DNA of 64,000 nt from Puniceicoccales bacterium Verruco_02 (GCA_001604585.1 LVBW01000037.1:514-64513), one strand, 5' to 3'. Positions 45,652-55,177 are shown, counted from the stretch's first letter. Made by a program: numbers and translations. The notes: generated by a model not told the origin, from the sequence alone.

Positions 45652-48102
45652 CTATTTGAGGAAACGGCCTCCGGTGTGCTGGCCGCCTATGGTAACGTGC
45701 CGCTTGGGCGGCTCCGGCTCCTCATATGGTTCATCATCGTAACTGCCGTGCTCGCCTATGCTTAGCTGCGTGCGGCTATCTCCACCCATCGATAGGCCGG
45801 ACAGGCGGCTTAGGCTGTCGATAGTGTCGATGAGGTTGCTGGCCTCGCGGTTGAGATCGGCGGCAGATGAGGCACCTTGTTGTGCGAGTGCCGCGTTCTT
45901 CTGCGTAGCGGAGCTTGTCACGGCAAGGCCCTGATTAATCTGCTCAAGGCCCGTTGTCTGCTCCTGACTGGCGTGCGCAATCTCCTTTACTAGTGTGTCG
46001 AGGTTGTTGATGCGTTCGGTGATGGTGTCCAGACTCTGGGCCACGCTGCTGCACATCAAAACGCTGTCGTGGGTGAGGGTGGTGTTGTGCGCAATGATGG
46101 TCTCGGTCTCGTGTGCTGCGTTCTTGCACTTGAGGGCAAGGGCGCGCACCTCGTCTGCCACCACAGCAAACCCCGCACCTGCCTCGCCCGCACGGGCTGC
46201 CTCGACGGCGGCGTTCAGCGCAAGGATGTTCGTCTGGAAGGCGATTTCGTCGATCGCGCGGATGATTTTGCCAATCTGGGTGGAGGCGGCGTTCATGTCG
46301 TCGATGGTCTTCGACATCGCCTTCATCTTGTTGGTGCCCTGCCCGGTGGCTACTAGGACATCGGCGGATATCTGGGCCGCTTCGCGCACAGCGTCGTTGT
46401 TGCGGGCCGCCATGCTGGAGATTTCCTCCACGGTGCTGCTGGATTCCTCGAGCGAGGCAGCCTGTTCGGAGGCCATAGTGGCCTGCTCTTCGGAGGATTC
46501 CGTCAGCGATGCCGCAGAGGCGGACAGCTTTTGCGATAGGCCGAAGAGCTGCACAACAGCTTCGCCAAGGCGCTTTGCCACCGTGGCGCCTATCCAGAGG
46601 CCAAGGCCGATGGCGGCGGCGAATATGAAGGCAACAAGCCATAGCTGCACCTTCATCCAGAAGCCTCCCTCGACCACCTTTTCCTGCATCGTGCCGGTTA
46701 TCCTGTTGGTGAACTGGCGGAAAGAATCGGCGCTGCGGCGGCTGGCCTCGGCAAGGTTATCGTTAATCACCTTGCTTGCTACTAGGGAGCGGTTGAAGGC
46801 GTCGGCAGCGCGCACAGTCTGGGCAATGATGCCTTTGTCGCCCTCTGCCTTGTCGATTATTTCGCTAAGCTGGCTGTGTATCTGCCCGGCCTTTTCGGAC
46901 TCGCCGATAATGCGAAGGTCCGCCACGATGATGTCGCGGTCCTTGCGTAAGGTTTCCACAAGACCACCGCTCTGGTCCTTTAGCAGGGCCACGCACTTGT
47001 CAGTACACTTGAGCGAGGCGTTCTGCACAAGGAACAAGAGGGTGTACAGGCTCTCCTTCAGCTCGGTTGTGGCCATCTGCAATTCGGATACAATGCCGAG
47101 TGCGTCGTTGGTCTTTTTCTGCGTCTGAATGAGGTTGCCAAGGGAGCTGCTTAGCTCGCCGCTGACCTGCTTTAGGTAGTTGGAAAGGTTGTTGGAGCCG
47201 TCGAACACGGTGTTGTCGGCCAGTTCGAGCAGTTTTTCGTCCAGCTCGCGCAGCACGCTGTCCAGCTCCTGAAGACTTTTTGCCGTCGGGGCGCTCTGCT
47301 TGAGTATGCCCGCGCTGCCGGAGAGAAGCTCTTCGGCCTTGTCGCGCAGGGTGTCCATCGCGGCCACTTCAAAGGGGCCTGCCACGTTCTCTGGGATGTT
47401 GGCAAAGCCTTCGCCTATCTTGCCGAGCATATCGCTGATGGCCTTGGCTTTGTCCGCACCCGGTGTGCGGGTGTAGTTTTGCACGGAGAGCTGAAGCTCC
47501 AGCACCATGCCGCGGAGCTGAAGTATAAGCACGGTGTCGCCAAGGGTGGTGTTGGCCGTGCTGCTAAGGTCCGCCAGTGTGCTGCGCGTTGTGGCGTCTG
47601 TGCGGTCGGATATTTCCTTCTGCTGGATTGTGGCCTGTGTCAGGGTGCGCCCGCGCACAGCTTCGACTATCTCGCCCACAAGGACGGACAGCCTTTCGGT
47701 CCGCTGGAGGAAGTCCTCCATGTTACGGTCCAGCTCCTCGCGTGTGGAGAGGTAGTTGCTCTTGGCCTGAAAGAGGTCGTTTATGCTCGTTTCGGCCTTT
47801 CGGTCCACGCTGGACCTGGCAAGGGTGTTCAGCTGGGACAAGCCGCGCTCGGGCGACAGGCCGCGCACCTGCTGGAAGCTGTCCGCAGCAAGGATGGAGC
47901 TGGCCATGTCGGAGACAGCGTTCTGCGCCTCAATCGAGGCCAGTTCCTTTTCGACGTTGCTTGTAAGCTCCGAGCTTGAGAGCCGCAAGTTGTTGTTCAG
48001 TAGCCGTATGGCGTATGCACTAATCGTTCCAAGAACTACTGTTAGGAACGCGGCGAATATGAAACCCGCCAATAGGCGTTGACGAATGTTTAGATCTCGC
48101 AT
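45652..48102 (-). CDS. Methyl-accepting chemotaxis protein with large periplasmic domain
   Basis: An 816-residue chemoreceptor. The first membrane segment is at about residues 12-34 and the second at about 492-514 (LWLVAFIFAAAIGLGLWI). Between them is an unusually long, mostly helical periplasmic domain of about 455 residues that contains a CTDKC pair near residue 366. After a short linker the signalling coiled coil has the hairpin tip IDEIAFQTNILALNAAVEAARAGEAGAGFAVVADEVRALA, which binds CheA/CheW. The C-terminus (EPEPPKRHVTIGGQHTG) lacks the NWETF methylation tether. A motile or twitching cell is implied. Confidence 0.95.
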   Translation of the reverse strand: MRDLNIRQRLLAGFIFAAFLTVVLGTISAYAIRLLNNNLRLSSSELTSNVEKELASIEAQNAVSDMASSILAADSFQQVRGLSPERGLSQLNTLARSSVDRKAETSINDLFQAKSNYLSTREELDRNMEDFLQRTERLSVLVGEIVEAVRGRTLTQATIQQKEISDRTDATTRSTLADLSSTANTTLGDTVLILQLRGMVLELQLSVQNYTRTPGADKAKAISDMLGKIGEGFANIPENVAGPFEVAAMDTLRDKAEELLSGSAGILKQSAPTAKSLQELDSVLRELDEKLLELADNTVFDGSNNLSNYLKQVSGELSSSLGNLIQTQKKTNDALGIVSELQMATTELKESLYTLLFLVQNASLKCTDKCVALLKDQSGGLVETLRKDRDIIVADLRIIGESEKAGQIHSQLSEIIDKAEGDKGIIAQTVRAADAFNRSLVASKVINDNLAEASRRSADSFRQFTNRITGTMQEKVVEGGFWMKVQLWLVAFIFAAAIGLGLWIGATVAKRLGEAVVQLFGLSQKLSASAASLTESSEEQATMASEQAASLEESSSTVEEISSMAARNNDAVREAAQISADVLVATGQGTNKMKAMSKTIDDMNAASTQIGKIIRAIDEIAFQTNILALNAAVEAARAGEAGAGFAVVADEVRALALKCKNAAHETETIIAHNTTLTHDSVLMCSSVAQSLDTITERINNLDTLVKEIAHASQEQTTGLEQINQGLAVTSSATQKNAALAQQGASSAADLNREASNLIDTIDSLSRLSGLSMGGDSRTQLSIGEHGSYDDEPYEEPEPPKRHVTIGGQHTGGRFLK

Positions 48103-48361
48103 CTAGGGGCTTCTGATGCTGTTGATTTTCTGACTGTGTGTGCGCTCGGGCCATTCCTGATGGCTCAAGCCGGGGGACCGGCTGCGCGTTCTGGGGTATT
48201 GTCCTGACACACCACTGTGATGCGGGGTGGGGCAGTGTGCAAACTATTGAAGGAGAGTCAGAGCAAAAAAACAGGGACTTGACGCTGCCATCCGAGGGAG
48301 CGCAACGTTTGTGACGCAGGAGGCGGGAGCCGTGCGCACAGCGAGCCTGATGGAGATGAAG

Positions 48362-48745
48362 TTACTTGTATCGCAGGGGCACGACGACGCGCACCTTTAC
48401 GGGCTGGCCGCCGCGCTTTCCCGGCTCAAACTCCCAGCTTCGTATGCAACGTATGGAGATGTCGTTGAAGCTGTCGTTGGAACTCTGGACGATGCGGGGT
48501 TTGATGACGCGGCCCTTTTCGTCGATGATGAAGCCGACCTGAACCGAGGCTTTGAGCCCTTGCAGTTCGGGCGGTATAGTTGGAGGTGTCTGCTTGGTAG
48601 GCTTAGGCGGAGAATCAAGTTCCTTCATTTCGGCCGAATCGGCGATTTCGTCGTCGGAAAAGGCCGATTGGGCATTGACGGACGCTGCGCCAAGGCACAG
48701 CAGTGCGAATACAAACAGTAATCTTGTGGGTATGAAGTAGCGCAT
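48362..48745 (-). CDS. TonB C-terminal-domain protein, secreted
   Basis: A 127-residue protein. The signal peptide MRYFIPTRLLFVFALLCLGAASVNA is followed by a short Pro/Lys linker (DSPPKPTKQTPPTIPPEL) and a TonB C-terminal-like domain (ASVQVGFIIDEKGRVIKPRIVQSSNDSFNDISIRCIRSWEFEPGKRGG). It lacks the cytoplasmic start and long periplasmic rod of a full TonB, and no ExbB/ExbD is adjacent, so it is probably not an energy transducer. The role is unknown. Confidence 0.8.
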   Translation of the reverse strand: MRYFIPTRLLFVFALLCLGAASVNAQSAFSDDEIADSAEMKELDSPPKPTKQTPPTIPPELQGLKASVQVGFIIDEKGRVIKPRIVQSSNDSFNDISIRCIRSWEFEPGKRGGQPVKVRVVVPLRYK

Positions 48746-49125
48746 TTCTAGTCTCTCTTAAGGGGAAATGTACGGGAGACCGTGAGGGGGTATATTACTC
48801 TTTTCGGCTGGAAACCGGGTTAATTTAAGTATGGCTTGCAAGTTACGCAACCCCGGAGTTGTTCCCGGCGCTCCGTCACACGGCATTTGCCGCATTCAAT
48901 GCGCGATTGGCGGTGTATAACGGCATGAATGCCTCTTGGTCTGCTCAATTGAGTTTTCCATCATTAGCGTTTAATCGGCAGCCTGCAAGCGGTATGAAAT
49001 GTTACGATGTTCTTCGCGCCAGTTTTACAATTTTGGCAAAATACATCTTCTCCAGTAAATCAAGCATGGCGGCTAGGCGTTTTTTTTGGCTCGCCTGCCA
49101 ACGCGTTCATTCATTCGCTGACAGC
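48746..49125. other. Intergenic region between the TonB-like gene and trpE
   Basis: About 380 bases with no separate gene. The ORF track extends trpE through this stretch, but the added residues are not conserved in character and the composition is AT-richer. A short T8 run occurs near 49079-49086. No Trp-rich leader peptide with alternative hairpins was found, so attenuation is not supported. A possible promoter lies at 49033-49061. Confidence 0.5.
49033..49061 (+). promoter_or_regulatory. Possible trpE promoter
   Basis: TTGGCA and TAAATC are separated by 17 bases, about 65 bases upstream of the trpE ATG. The match is moderate and no operator is evident. Confidence 0.3.
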
Positions 49126-50628
49126 ATGAAGATATTTCCTTCCCGTGAGCGTTTCATGGACCTAGTGCACGAGGGCAACAAGGTGCCCGTGTACTGTGAC
49201 CTGATGGCGGACCTTGAAACGCCCGTCTCCGTCTATGCCCGCTTGCGCGCGGCCTCCGGGGCTGCGTTCATGCTGGAGAGCATCGAGGGCGGGTCGGTTC
49301 TCAATCGTTATTCCTTCATAGGTTGCCAGCCGCGCAAAGTCATCGAGTGCCAGCTTGGCGGGATGACCAGCATCACCAACCGTATTGGCGAGGTGGAGAG
49401 TTTCCCCACTCCGGCTGACCCGCTGGAAGTCATCGAGAGGGAGATGGATGGCAGTCGCCTTGTGAAGCTGCCGGACATGCCCCGCTTTGAGGGCGGCGCG
49501 ATAGGTTTCATATCCTACGAGTACATCAGTTGCGTGGAGCCTTCGGTGCCCGTGCCGGCGGCAGATCCGGTGAAGGTGCCGGTTTTGCACTTCATGATTA
49601 CCGACACGCTGGTGATATTCGACCGCGTGCGCCAGACTCTGCGCCTGCTAATCATTGCCGATGTATCGCGCGACGCGTGCCCGGACAGCGCCTACGATCG
49701 CGCCTGCGAGGGTTTGGAGCGTCTGGTGACTCTGCTTCGCAACCCTCGCCGCGTCCAGCCAGCCCCGGTTGTGGAGGTGCAGCCGCCTTCGCGCCTGCCC
49801 GGCAACATGGAAAAGGCGCAGTTCGAGGCAATGGTGGACAATGTGAAGGAGTACATCCGCGCCGGGGATGTGATACAGGTGGTCGGTTCCCAGCGTTTTG
49901 AGCGCGAGTTTGACCGCACACCGCTGGATCTTTACCGGGCGCTTCGCCTTGTGAACCCCTCTCCCTACATGTTCCTTTACGATCCGGGTCCGTTTGCCCT
50001 GGTGGGGGCCTCGCCCGAGGTGCACGTGCGCCTTACCGACGGCACGGCGCTCATGCGTCCAATAGCCGGAACCCGCCCGAGGGGGGCGGACGCTGCGGCC
50101 GATCTGGCGTATGAGAAGGACATGTTGGCCGACGAGAAGGAGAAGGCAGAGCACCTGATGCTCGTTGACCTTGCCCGCAACGACCTTGGCAGAGTCTGCA
50201 CGCCGGGCACGGTCACTGTGCCAGAGTTCATGATCGTGGAGCGGTACAGTCACGTCATGCATATCGTAAGCCAGGTGGAGGGCCGCATAGCCGAGGGGAG
50301 CAACGCCTGTGACCTAATGCGCGCCACCTTCCCGGCGGGCACGGTGTCCGGCGCTCCGAAGATTCGCGCCATGCAGATAATCGCCGAGCAGGAAAAGGAG
50401 CAGCGAGGCCCCTACGCGGGCGCAGTCACATACTTCAGCTACGACGGCAACCTCGATTCCTGCATCGCCATACGCACTGCCCTCGTCAAAGACGGGCGCA
50501 TCTACGTGCAGAGCGGAGCCGGGCTTGTGGCGGATTCTGTCCCGACGAGCGAGTATCAGGAGACGCTCAACAAGGCTGGAGCCATGTTCAAGGCAGTGGC
50601 TATGGCCGAGGCCATGCCGTCGATGTAG
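49126..50628 (+). CDS. trpE: Anthranilate synthase component I
   Basis: A 500-residue chorismate-using enzyme that makes anthranilate with TrpG for tryptophan synthesis. The N-terminal part includes FMLESIEGGSVLNRYSFIG (Trp-binding region), and the catalytic core includes NPSPYMFLYDPGPFALVGASPEVHV, LMRPIAGTRPRG, LVDLARNDLGRV and YSHVMHIVSQVEG. The start at ATG 49126 gives a TrpE-like N-terminus; the ORF extension to 48859 is discarded. PabB is less likely because the Trp-binding LLES-type motif is present. No trpG or other trp gene follows. Confidence 0.93.
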   Translation: MKIFPSRERFMDLVHEGNKVPVYCDLMADLETPVSVYARLRAASGAAFMLESIEGGSVLNRYSFIGCQPRKVIECQLGGMTSITNRIGEVESFPTPADPLEVIEREMDGSRLVKLPDMPRFEGGAIGFISYEYISCVEPSVPVPAADPVKVPVLHFMITDTLVIFDRVRQTLRLLIIADVSRDACPDSAYDRACEGLERLVTLLRNPRRVQPAPVVEVQPPSRLPGNMEKAQFEAMVDNVKEYIRAGDVIQVVGSQRFEREFDRTPLDLYRALRLVNPSPYMFLYDPGPFALVGASPEVHVRLTDGTALMRPIAGTRPRGADAAADLAYEKDMLADEKEKAEHLMLVDLARNDLGRVCTPGTVTVPEFMIVERYSHVMHIVSQVEGRIAEGSNACDLMRATFPAGTVSGAPKIRAMQIIAEQEKEQRGPYAGAVTYFSYDGNLDSCIAIRTALVKDGRIYVQSGAGLVADSVPTSEYQETLNKAGAMFKAVAMAEAMPSM

Positions 50629-50724
50629 CATTATGCCGCATTGTTATTGGCAATCAGCTAATGCGAAAAACTCCGCCTCTGGCCATTGCAGTCCGTGCGT
50701 TTACGGTTATGGTATATAGACATA

Positions 50725-50747
50725 ACCCCGTTTGCTACCCCGTTTGC
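50725..50747 (+). repeat. Tandem 11-bp direct repeat upstream of the sigma factor gene
   Basis: ACCCCGTTTGC occurs twice, 12 bases apart (50725-50735 and 50737-50747), which is about one helical turn. This spacing fits a regulator bound to one face of the DNA. The gap from 50629 to 50953 otherwise holds no gene. Confidence 0.6.
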
Positions 50748-50813
50748 GATTCTCGAATGCTGTTCGTGTGGCAACAGGCTTGAGTTTGGCGACAATTTGC
50801 CAGTATCAAGCAT

Positions 50814-50831
50814 GATAACGTTTGATAACGT
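50814..50831 (+). repeat. GATAACGT direct repeat upstream of the sigma factor gene
   Basis: GATAACGT occurs twice with a 10-base period (50814-50821, 50824-50831), flanked by GCAT and ATGC. It lies about 120 bases before the TTG start. Together with the preceding repeat it suggests a regulated promoter region. Confidence 0.5.
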
Positions 50832-50953
50832 ATGCCTCATGCCACAAATTGATGTTGCCTGCTGCATGTGAGGGCGCTTATATATCGGACGCAGAGTCTT
50901 CATTCGGGTTTTGCTTACGACTACCACTAACCGGCCAGACTTAGCTAAGCCGC

Positions 50954-51922
50954 TTGTACGATCAAAACCAGTCTCCCTCTTCGGACAGGCAGGGGCACGA
51001 CCCCTTTTTTCACCCGGAGAAAAATGCCATCAAGCTGTATTTGCAGGAGATAGGGCGCATTCCGCTCCTAACTCAGGCTCAGGAGCTTGCGCTTGCGCGC
51101 AGAGTAATGGCAGGCGATGCTCAGGCAAGGAAGCTGATGGTGATGTCCAACCTGCGCCTTGTAGTAAAAATCGCGCACGACTATGCGAACTTCGGCCTGC
51201 CCATTTCAGACCTCATAAGCGAGGGCAACATCGGCCTCATGAAGGCCGTGGAGCGATTCGACCCCGACAAGGGAGGGAAGCTATCCACCTACGCCGCATG
51301 GTGGATAAAGCAGTCCATAAAGCGCGCACTGGCCAACCAGTCCAAGACCATACGTCTGCCCGTCCACATGGTGGACAAGATAGCCCGTATGCGTCGCACG
51401 GCTATGGCACTGGCCGAGCAACTGGGGCGTGAACCCAGCGACGACGAGATAGCGCGAGAGCTTGGTGTCAGCTCCAGCAAAGTGGCGCATATGCGCAGTG
51501 TGTCGGTGCGGCCGACAAGTCTTGACGCACCACTTGGCGACGACGAGGGCAGCTCCTTTGGCGAGATGGTTGGCGACGAAAACGGCTTCACGCCCTTTGA
51601 AATGCTCCGCGACAAGGCCCTGCGCAAGGAGCTGGTCATGATGCTGGAGCAGATAGAGCCGCGCGAGGCCGAGATAATACGCCTGCGCTTCGGTCTGGAC
51701 GGCGGGCAGGAGCGCACGCTTGAGGAAGTGGGCGAGATGTTCGGCATCACCCGCGAGCGCGTGCGCCAGCTTCAGAATCTGGCCCTCAACAAAATGCGCC
51801 GCATATTCCGCGAAAAAGAGCAGCAACGCAGCGAAGAGGAGATATCCAAGGACCGCGCCGAACAGGGGCGAAGGGACGTGCTTCGCGACTACATACGTAA
51901 CAGCACGGCCAAGGGGCACTAG
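50954..51922 (+). CDS. Sigma-70 family RNA polymerase sigma factor (RpoD/RpoS-like)
   Basis: A 322-residue group 1 or 2 sigma factor. Regions are in order: 1.2 (NAIKLYLQEIGRIPLLTQAQELALA), 2.1-2.4 (NLRLVVKIAHDYANFGLPISDLI, GNIGLMKAVERFDPDKGGKLSTYAAWWIKQSI), 3 and 4 (RERTLEEVGEMFGITRERVRQLQNLALNKMR). There is no region 1.1, as in short primary sigmas of Bacteroidetes and in RpoS. It could be the housekeeping sigma or an alternative; this cannot be decided here. The start appears to be TTG. It is not a FliA-type sigma. Confidence 0.9.
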   Translation: MYDQNQSPSSDRQGHDPFFHPEKNAIKLYLQEIGRIPLLTQAQELALARRVMAGDAQARKLMVMSNLRLVVKIAHDYANFGLPISDLISEGNIGLMKAVERFDPDKGGKLSTYAAWWIKQSIKRALANQSKTIRLPVHMVDKIARMRRTAMALAEQLGREPSDDEIARELGVSSSKVAHMRSVSVRPTSLDAPLGDDEGSSFGEMVGDENGFTPFEMLRDKALRKELVMMLEQIEPREAEIIRLRFGLDGGQERTLEEVGEMFGITRERVRQLQNLALNKMRRIFREKEQQRSEEEISKDRAEQGRRDVLRDYIRNSTAKGH

Positions 51923-51928
51923 ACATTT

Positions 51929-51982
51929 GGCCACCTCGAACAACTTATGTTTCAGCTAGGAAACCAGTTGTTCGAGGTGGCC
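51929..51982. terminator. Perfect 17-bp inverted repeat between convergent genes
   Basis: GGCCACCTCGAACAACT (51929-51945) and AGTTGTTCGAGGTGGCC (51966-51982) pair over 17 bases with no mismatch around a 20-base loop. No T-run follows on either side (cttaggcaaatt; the left flank is agacat). It may still end both convergent transcripts, or it may be a protein-binding or mobile-element-derived palindrome. Confidence 0.6.
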
Positions 51983-51991
51983 TTAGGCAAA

Positions 51992-54900
51992 TTACAAGAT
52001 GTCGCCCGATGTGGACTCAAGCGGGAGCGTCACCATCGCTGGCGGGGCATTCAACTTTGCCCACCACTCGCCAATTCTGCCGCCAATTAGCAGCATCGAG
52101 GGCGTGACTACGAGCGTCAAGAGGGTGGAGAATGCCAGGCCGAAGGCCACCGAGGTCGAGAGCTGCACCCACCACTGCGTGGACGGAGCGCCGAAGCTGA
52201 TGCTCCGTGCAAAGAAGTCCACGTTCATCATCAGCACCATCGGCATAAGTCCCAGAATGGTCGTGATCGTCGTCAACATGACCGGGCGCAGGCGCTGGGC
52301 ACCTGTTCGCAGCACGGCCTCCATCAGCGCCATGCCGTTCTTGCGGTGGTGGTCGAAGGTGTCGATCAGAACGATGTTGTTGTTCACCACGATGCCCGCC
52401 AGCGAGATTACGCCAATGCCGTTCATGATGACGCTGAAGGCCTGATCTGTGATCAACAGGCCGAGGAACACGCCAACAGTGGAGAATATCACGGCCGTCA
52501 GGATGAGGAAGGTGTGGTAGAAGCTGTTGAACTGGGTAAGCAGCACCATGGCTATCAGGAAGACGGCAACAACGGCCGCCTTGCCAAGGAAGGCCGAAGC
52601 CTTGGCCTGCTCCTCGTCCTGACCGCGGAAGGCCACCTCCACGCCCGGTGGCAGGGGTCTCTCGTTGGCGATCCATTCGCGCAGTTCCTGCACCTTGTCG
52701 TCGGCCAGCACGCCCGGCTCTATGTTCGAGGACACCGTATAGACTCGGCGCGAGTCCTTGCGCAGTATGCTGCTAACCTTCTGCTCCGGTTTTAGCGTCA
52801 CAAAGCTCGAAAGCGGCACGAAACTATCGCCCACGTTTATGCGTAGCCCGTTGATCTCGTCCAAAGAGCGGGCGCTGCGCGGGAAGCGAAGGCGGATGTC
52901 CACTTCGTCATCAACGTTTTCCGGCCGGTAGGAGCCAATTATGACGCCCGTTGTGGCAAGCTGCACGGCGTTGCCCACCGTGGCCACGTCTGCCCCGTAG
53001 CGGGCTGCCTGTGCGCGGTCCACCTTCAGGTTCCACTCAATGCCCGGCACGGGGCGGGAGTCCGTCACCTCGGTCAGCCCATCCAGGCTCTCGAACTTGG
53101 TGCGGACTATGTCCGTTGCCTTCTCCAGCAGCTCCTGAGTGCGGGCGGAGATCTCCAGCTGTACCGGCTTGCCGACCGGCGGCCCGGCGTCGGGCTTGGA
53201 AATGTCGATAATGATGCCTGGAATGTCCCTTGTGCGTTCGCGCACCATTTCCAGTATCTGGTTGCCCGTGGGCCTCTCCCACCAGTCCATGAACTCCAGC
53301 TGGAAGCTGCCGTGGACATCCTCGGGTTTGTCGCCAAGGCCACCGCCGAGGCTTATGCCAGTAGTGGTGTTGAGAATCTTGATTCCGGGCACGGTGGATA
53401 TGGCCGCTTCCACCTCGCGCACGATGGAGTCCATCTCTTCGATCGAAAGGTCTCCGCGCATACGCACGTCCACAAGGGCCATCTCCGGGTCCACATCGGG
53501 GAAGAACTCCACACCCTTGCCGAAGATACCATAGAGGGCTATCGAGCCGAACAGTGCGCAGATGGCCAGAGCCAGCGGCAGCCAGCTGTGGTGCAAGGCT
53601 CTCTTCAGGAAGCGCACGTACATGCCCGTCAGGCCGCCTGTCTTGGTGACATCGCCGTGTTCGGCAGCGGAGAGCGCGTGCATTGTCTCGGGGTTGGCCG
53701 AGCCGGGCGCGCCCACTAGGCTGCCAAGGGCGGGCAGGAAGATTAGCGCCATGAACAGCGAGGCCGTCATGGTGTAAACCAGAGTCAGGGGCAGGTACAT
53801 CATGAAGTCTCCCATGATGCCGGGCCAGAAAAGTAGCGGTATGAAGGCGCCTAGGGTCGTGATAGTCGAGGCAATGACGGGCATACCCATGCGCTGGGCC
53901 GCCATTGTGTAGGCCTGTTTGCGGTGCAGGCCCTCGGTCATCTTGCGGTCGGCAAACTCGGTGACCACGATTGCCCCGTCAACGAGCATTCCGCTGGCCA
54001 TGATCAGGCTGAAGAGCACCATCATGTTGAGCGTCATGCCGCTGGCGTGGAGCAGGAGAACGCCCGCCAGAAAGGAGCCGGGGACGGCCATGCCGACGAG
54101 AAAGCCGCTGCGAAGGCCCATCGCGCCCACAACGACGATGATGACCAGGATGATTGCGCTCAGGACGTTGTTCATCAAGTCGTTCAACATTATTGTGATG
54201 TTGTTCGACTGGTCCTGCGAGAAGCTGACTTCCAGCCCCTCGGGCCAGAGGGCTTGTTCGGCGGCGACGATTTCTCGCACCTGCCTTACGCCGTTTATGA
54301 TGTTCGAGCCGGAGCGTTTCTTGACGGCTAGCGATATGGAGGGCTTGCCGTTCACGCGGGCAAGGCTTGTGGCGTCCTTGAATGTGCTCTCAAGCCGTGC
54401 CAGATCCTTGACTGTCAGCACCTTGTCCGGTCCGGTCAAGACCGGCATCTCCAGTATGTCCACGGGGCTTTCAAAGAGGCCGGGCACCTTGATGGGCTGG
54501 CGGCCGACGCCGTTGTCTATGGTGCCTGCGGGGACGAGCTGGTTGTTTGCCGCCGCAAAGCTGAATACCTGCCCCTGATTGATGGCGTAGTTCTCGATTA
54601 CGGAAGGCTCGACAATGATGTCAACCACCTCCTCGCGGTCGCCCTGTATCTCCACTTCCAGCACCTCGGGGATGGATTCCAGCTTGTCGCGCAGGGCGCG
54701 GGCCGTGTTGACGAGGGTGCGCGTGGGCACATCGCCCGACAGGTTCACGTAAACCATCGGGAAGATGTCGGCAAAGTTGATCTCGTTTATTATCGGGTCG
54801 TCCGCGCTCTGGGGCAGCTCGCCCTTGATGCGGTCCACCGCGGCGCGGACATCGGCGATGGCGGTCTTGATATTTATGTCGGACTCGAACTCGATGATAA

Positions 54901-55177
54901 TCTGGCCGTTGCTCTCGATGGCCACGGCCTTCATTTCCTTGATTCCCTCAAGGCCGCGCAGTTCGTTCTCCAGCGGGCGCACAATGAGCCGTTCGCTGTC
55001 CTGCGGGGATATGCCCTCCATGTGCACGCCGATGAAGACCATCGGGATAGTGACATCCGGGTCGCTCTCGCGCGGGATGCTTACCCATGAGTAGATGCCT
55101 GCTGTGAAGAGCAGTGATAGGGCCGTCAATACCGTTCGCCGGTAGTGTACGGCCCAGGCAATAATGTCGTTGAACAT
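51992..55177 (-). CDS. RND family efflux transporter, inner-membrane pump
   Basis: A 1061-residue resistance-nodulation-division pump with 12 expected membrane segments and two large periplasmic loops. The N-terminus (RRTVLTALSLLFTAGIYSWVSIPRESDPDV) and paired halves are typical. In TM4 the sequence GMLVDGAIVVTEF keeps the proton-relay Asp but has Gly instead of the second Asp of AcrB. In TM10, GIVVNNNIVLIDTF has Asn where AcrB has Lys940. Many non-AcrB RND pumps share these changes, so the substrate is unknown. The adaptor gene precedes it; no TolC-like gene is in the window. Confidence 0.93.
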   Translation of the reverse strand: MFNDIIAWAVHYRRTVLTALSLLFTAGIYSWVSIPRESDPDVTIPMVFIGVHMEGISPQDSERLIVRPLENELRGLEGIKEMKAVAIESNGQIIIEFESDINIKTAIADVRAAVDRIKGELPQSADDPIINEINFADIFPMVYVNLSGDVPTRTLVNTARALRDKLESIPEVLEVEIQGDREEVVDIIVEPSVIENYAINQGQVFSFAAANNQLVPAGTIDNGVGRQPIKVPGLFESPVDILEMPVLTGPDKVLTVKDLARLESTFKDATSLARVNGKPSISLAVKKRSGSNIINGVRQVREIVAAEQALWPEGLEVSFSQDQSNNITIMLNDLMNNVLSAIILVIIVVVGAMGLRSGFLVGMAVPGSFLAGVLLLHASGMTLNMMVLFSLIMASGMLVDGAIVVTEFADRKMTEGLHRKQAYTMAAQRMGMPVIASTITTLGAFIPLLFWPGIMGDFMMYLPLTLVYTMTASLFMALIFLPALGSLVGAPGSANPETMHALSAAEHGDVTKTGGLTGMYVRFLKRALHHSWLPLALAICALFGSIALYGIFGKGVEFFPDVDPEMALVDVRMRGDLSIEEMDSIVREVEAAISTVPGIKILNTTTGISLGGGLGDKPEDVHGSFQLEFMDWWERPTGNQILEMVRERTRDIPGIIIDISKPDAGPPVGKPVQLEISARTQELLEKATDIVRTKFESLDGLTEVTDSRPVPGIEWNLKVDRAQAARYGADVATVGNAVQLATTGVIIGSYRPENVDDEVDIRLRFPRSARSLDEINGLRINVGDSFVPLSSFVTLKPEQKVSSILRKDSRRVYTVSSNIEPGVLADDKVQELREWIANERPLPPGVEVAFRGQDEEQAKASAFLGKAAVVAVFLIAMVLLTQFNSFYHTFLILTAVIFSTVGVFLGLLITDQAFSVIMNGIGVISLAGIVVNNNIVLIDTFDHHRKNGMALMEAVLRTGAQRLRPVMLTTITTILGLMPMVLMMNVDFFARSISFGAPSTQWWVQLSTSVAFGLAFSTLLTLVVTPSMLLIGGRIGEWWAKLNAPPAMVTLPLESTSGDIL

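Noticed and set aside
45995-47128. 377-residue + strand ORF
   Set aside because: Antisense shadow of the chemoreceptor gene; Ser/Ala-rich low-complexity product.
48859-49125. Upstream extension of trpE and a trp leader peptide
   Set aside because: Only scattered Trp codons, no alternative hairpins; the TrpE N-terminus starts at 49126.
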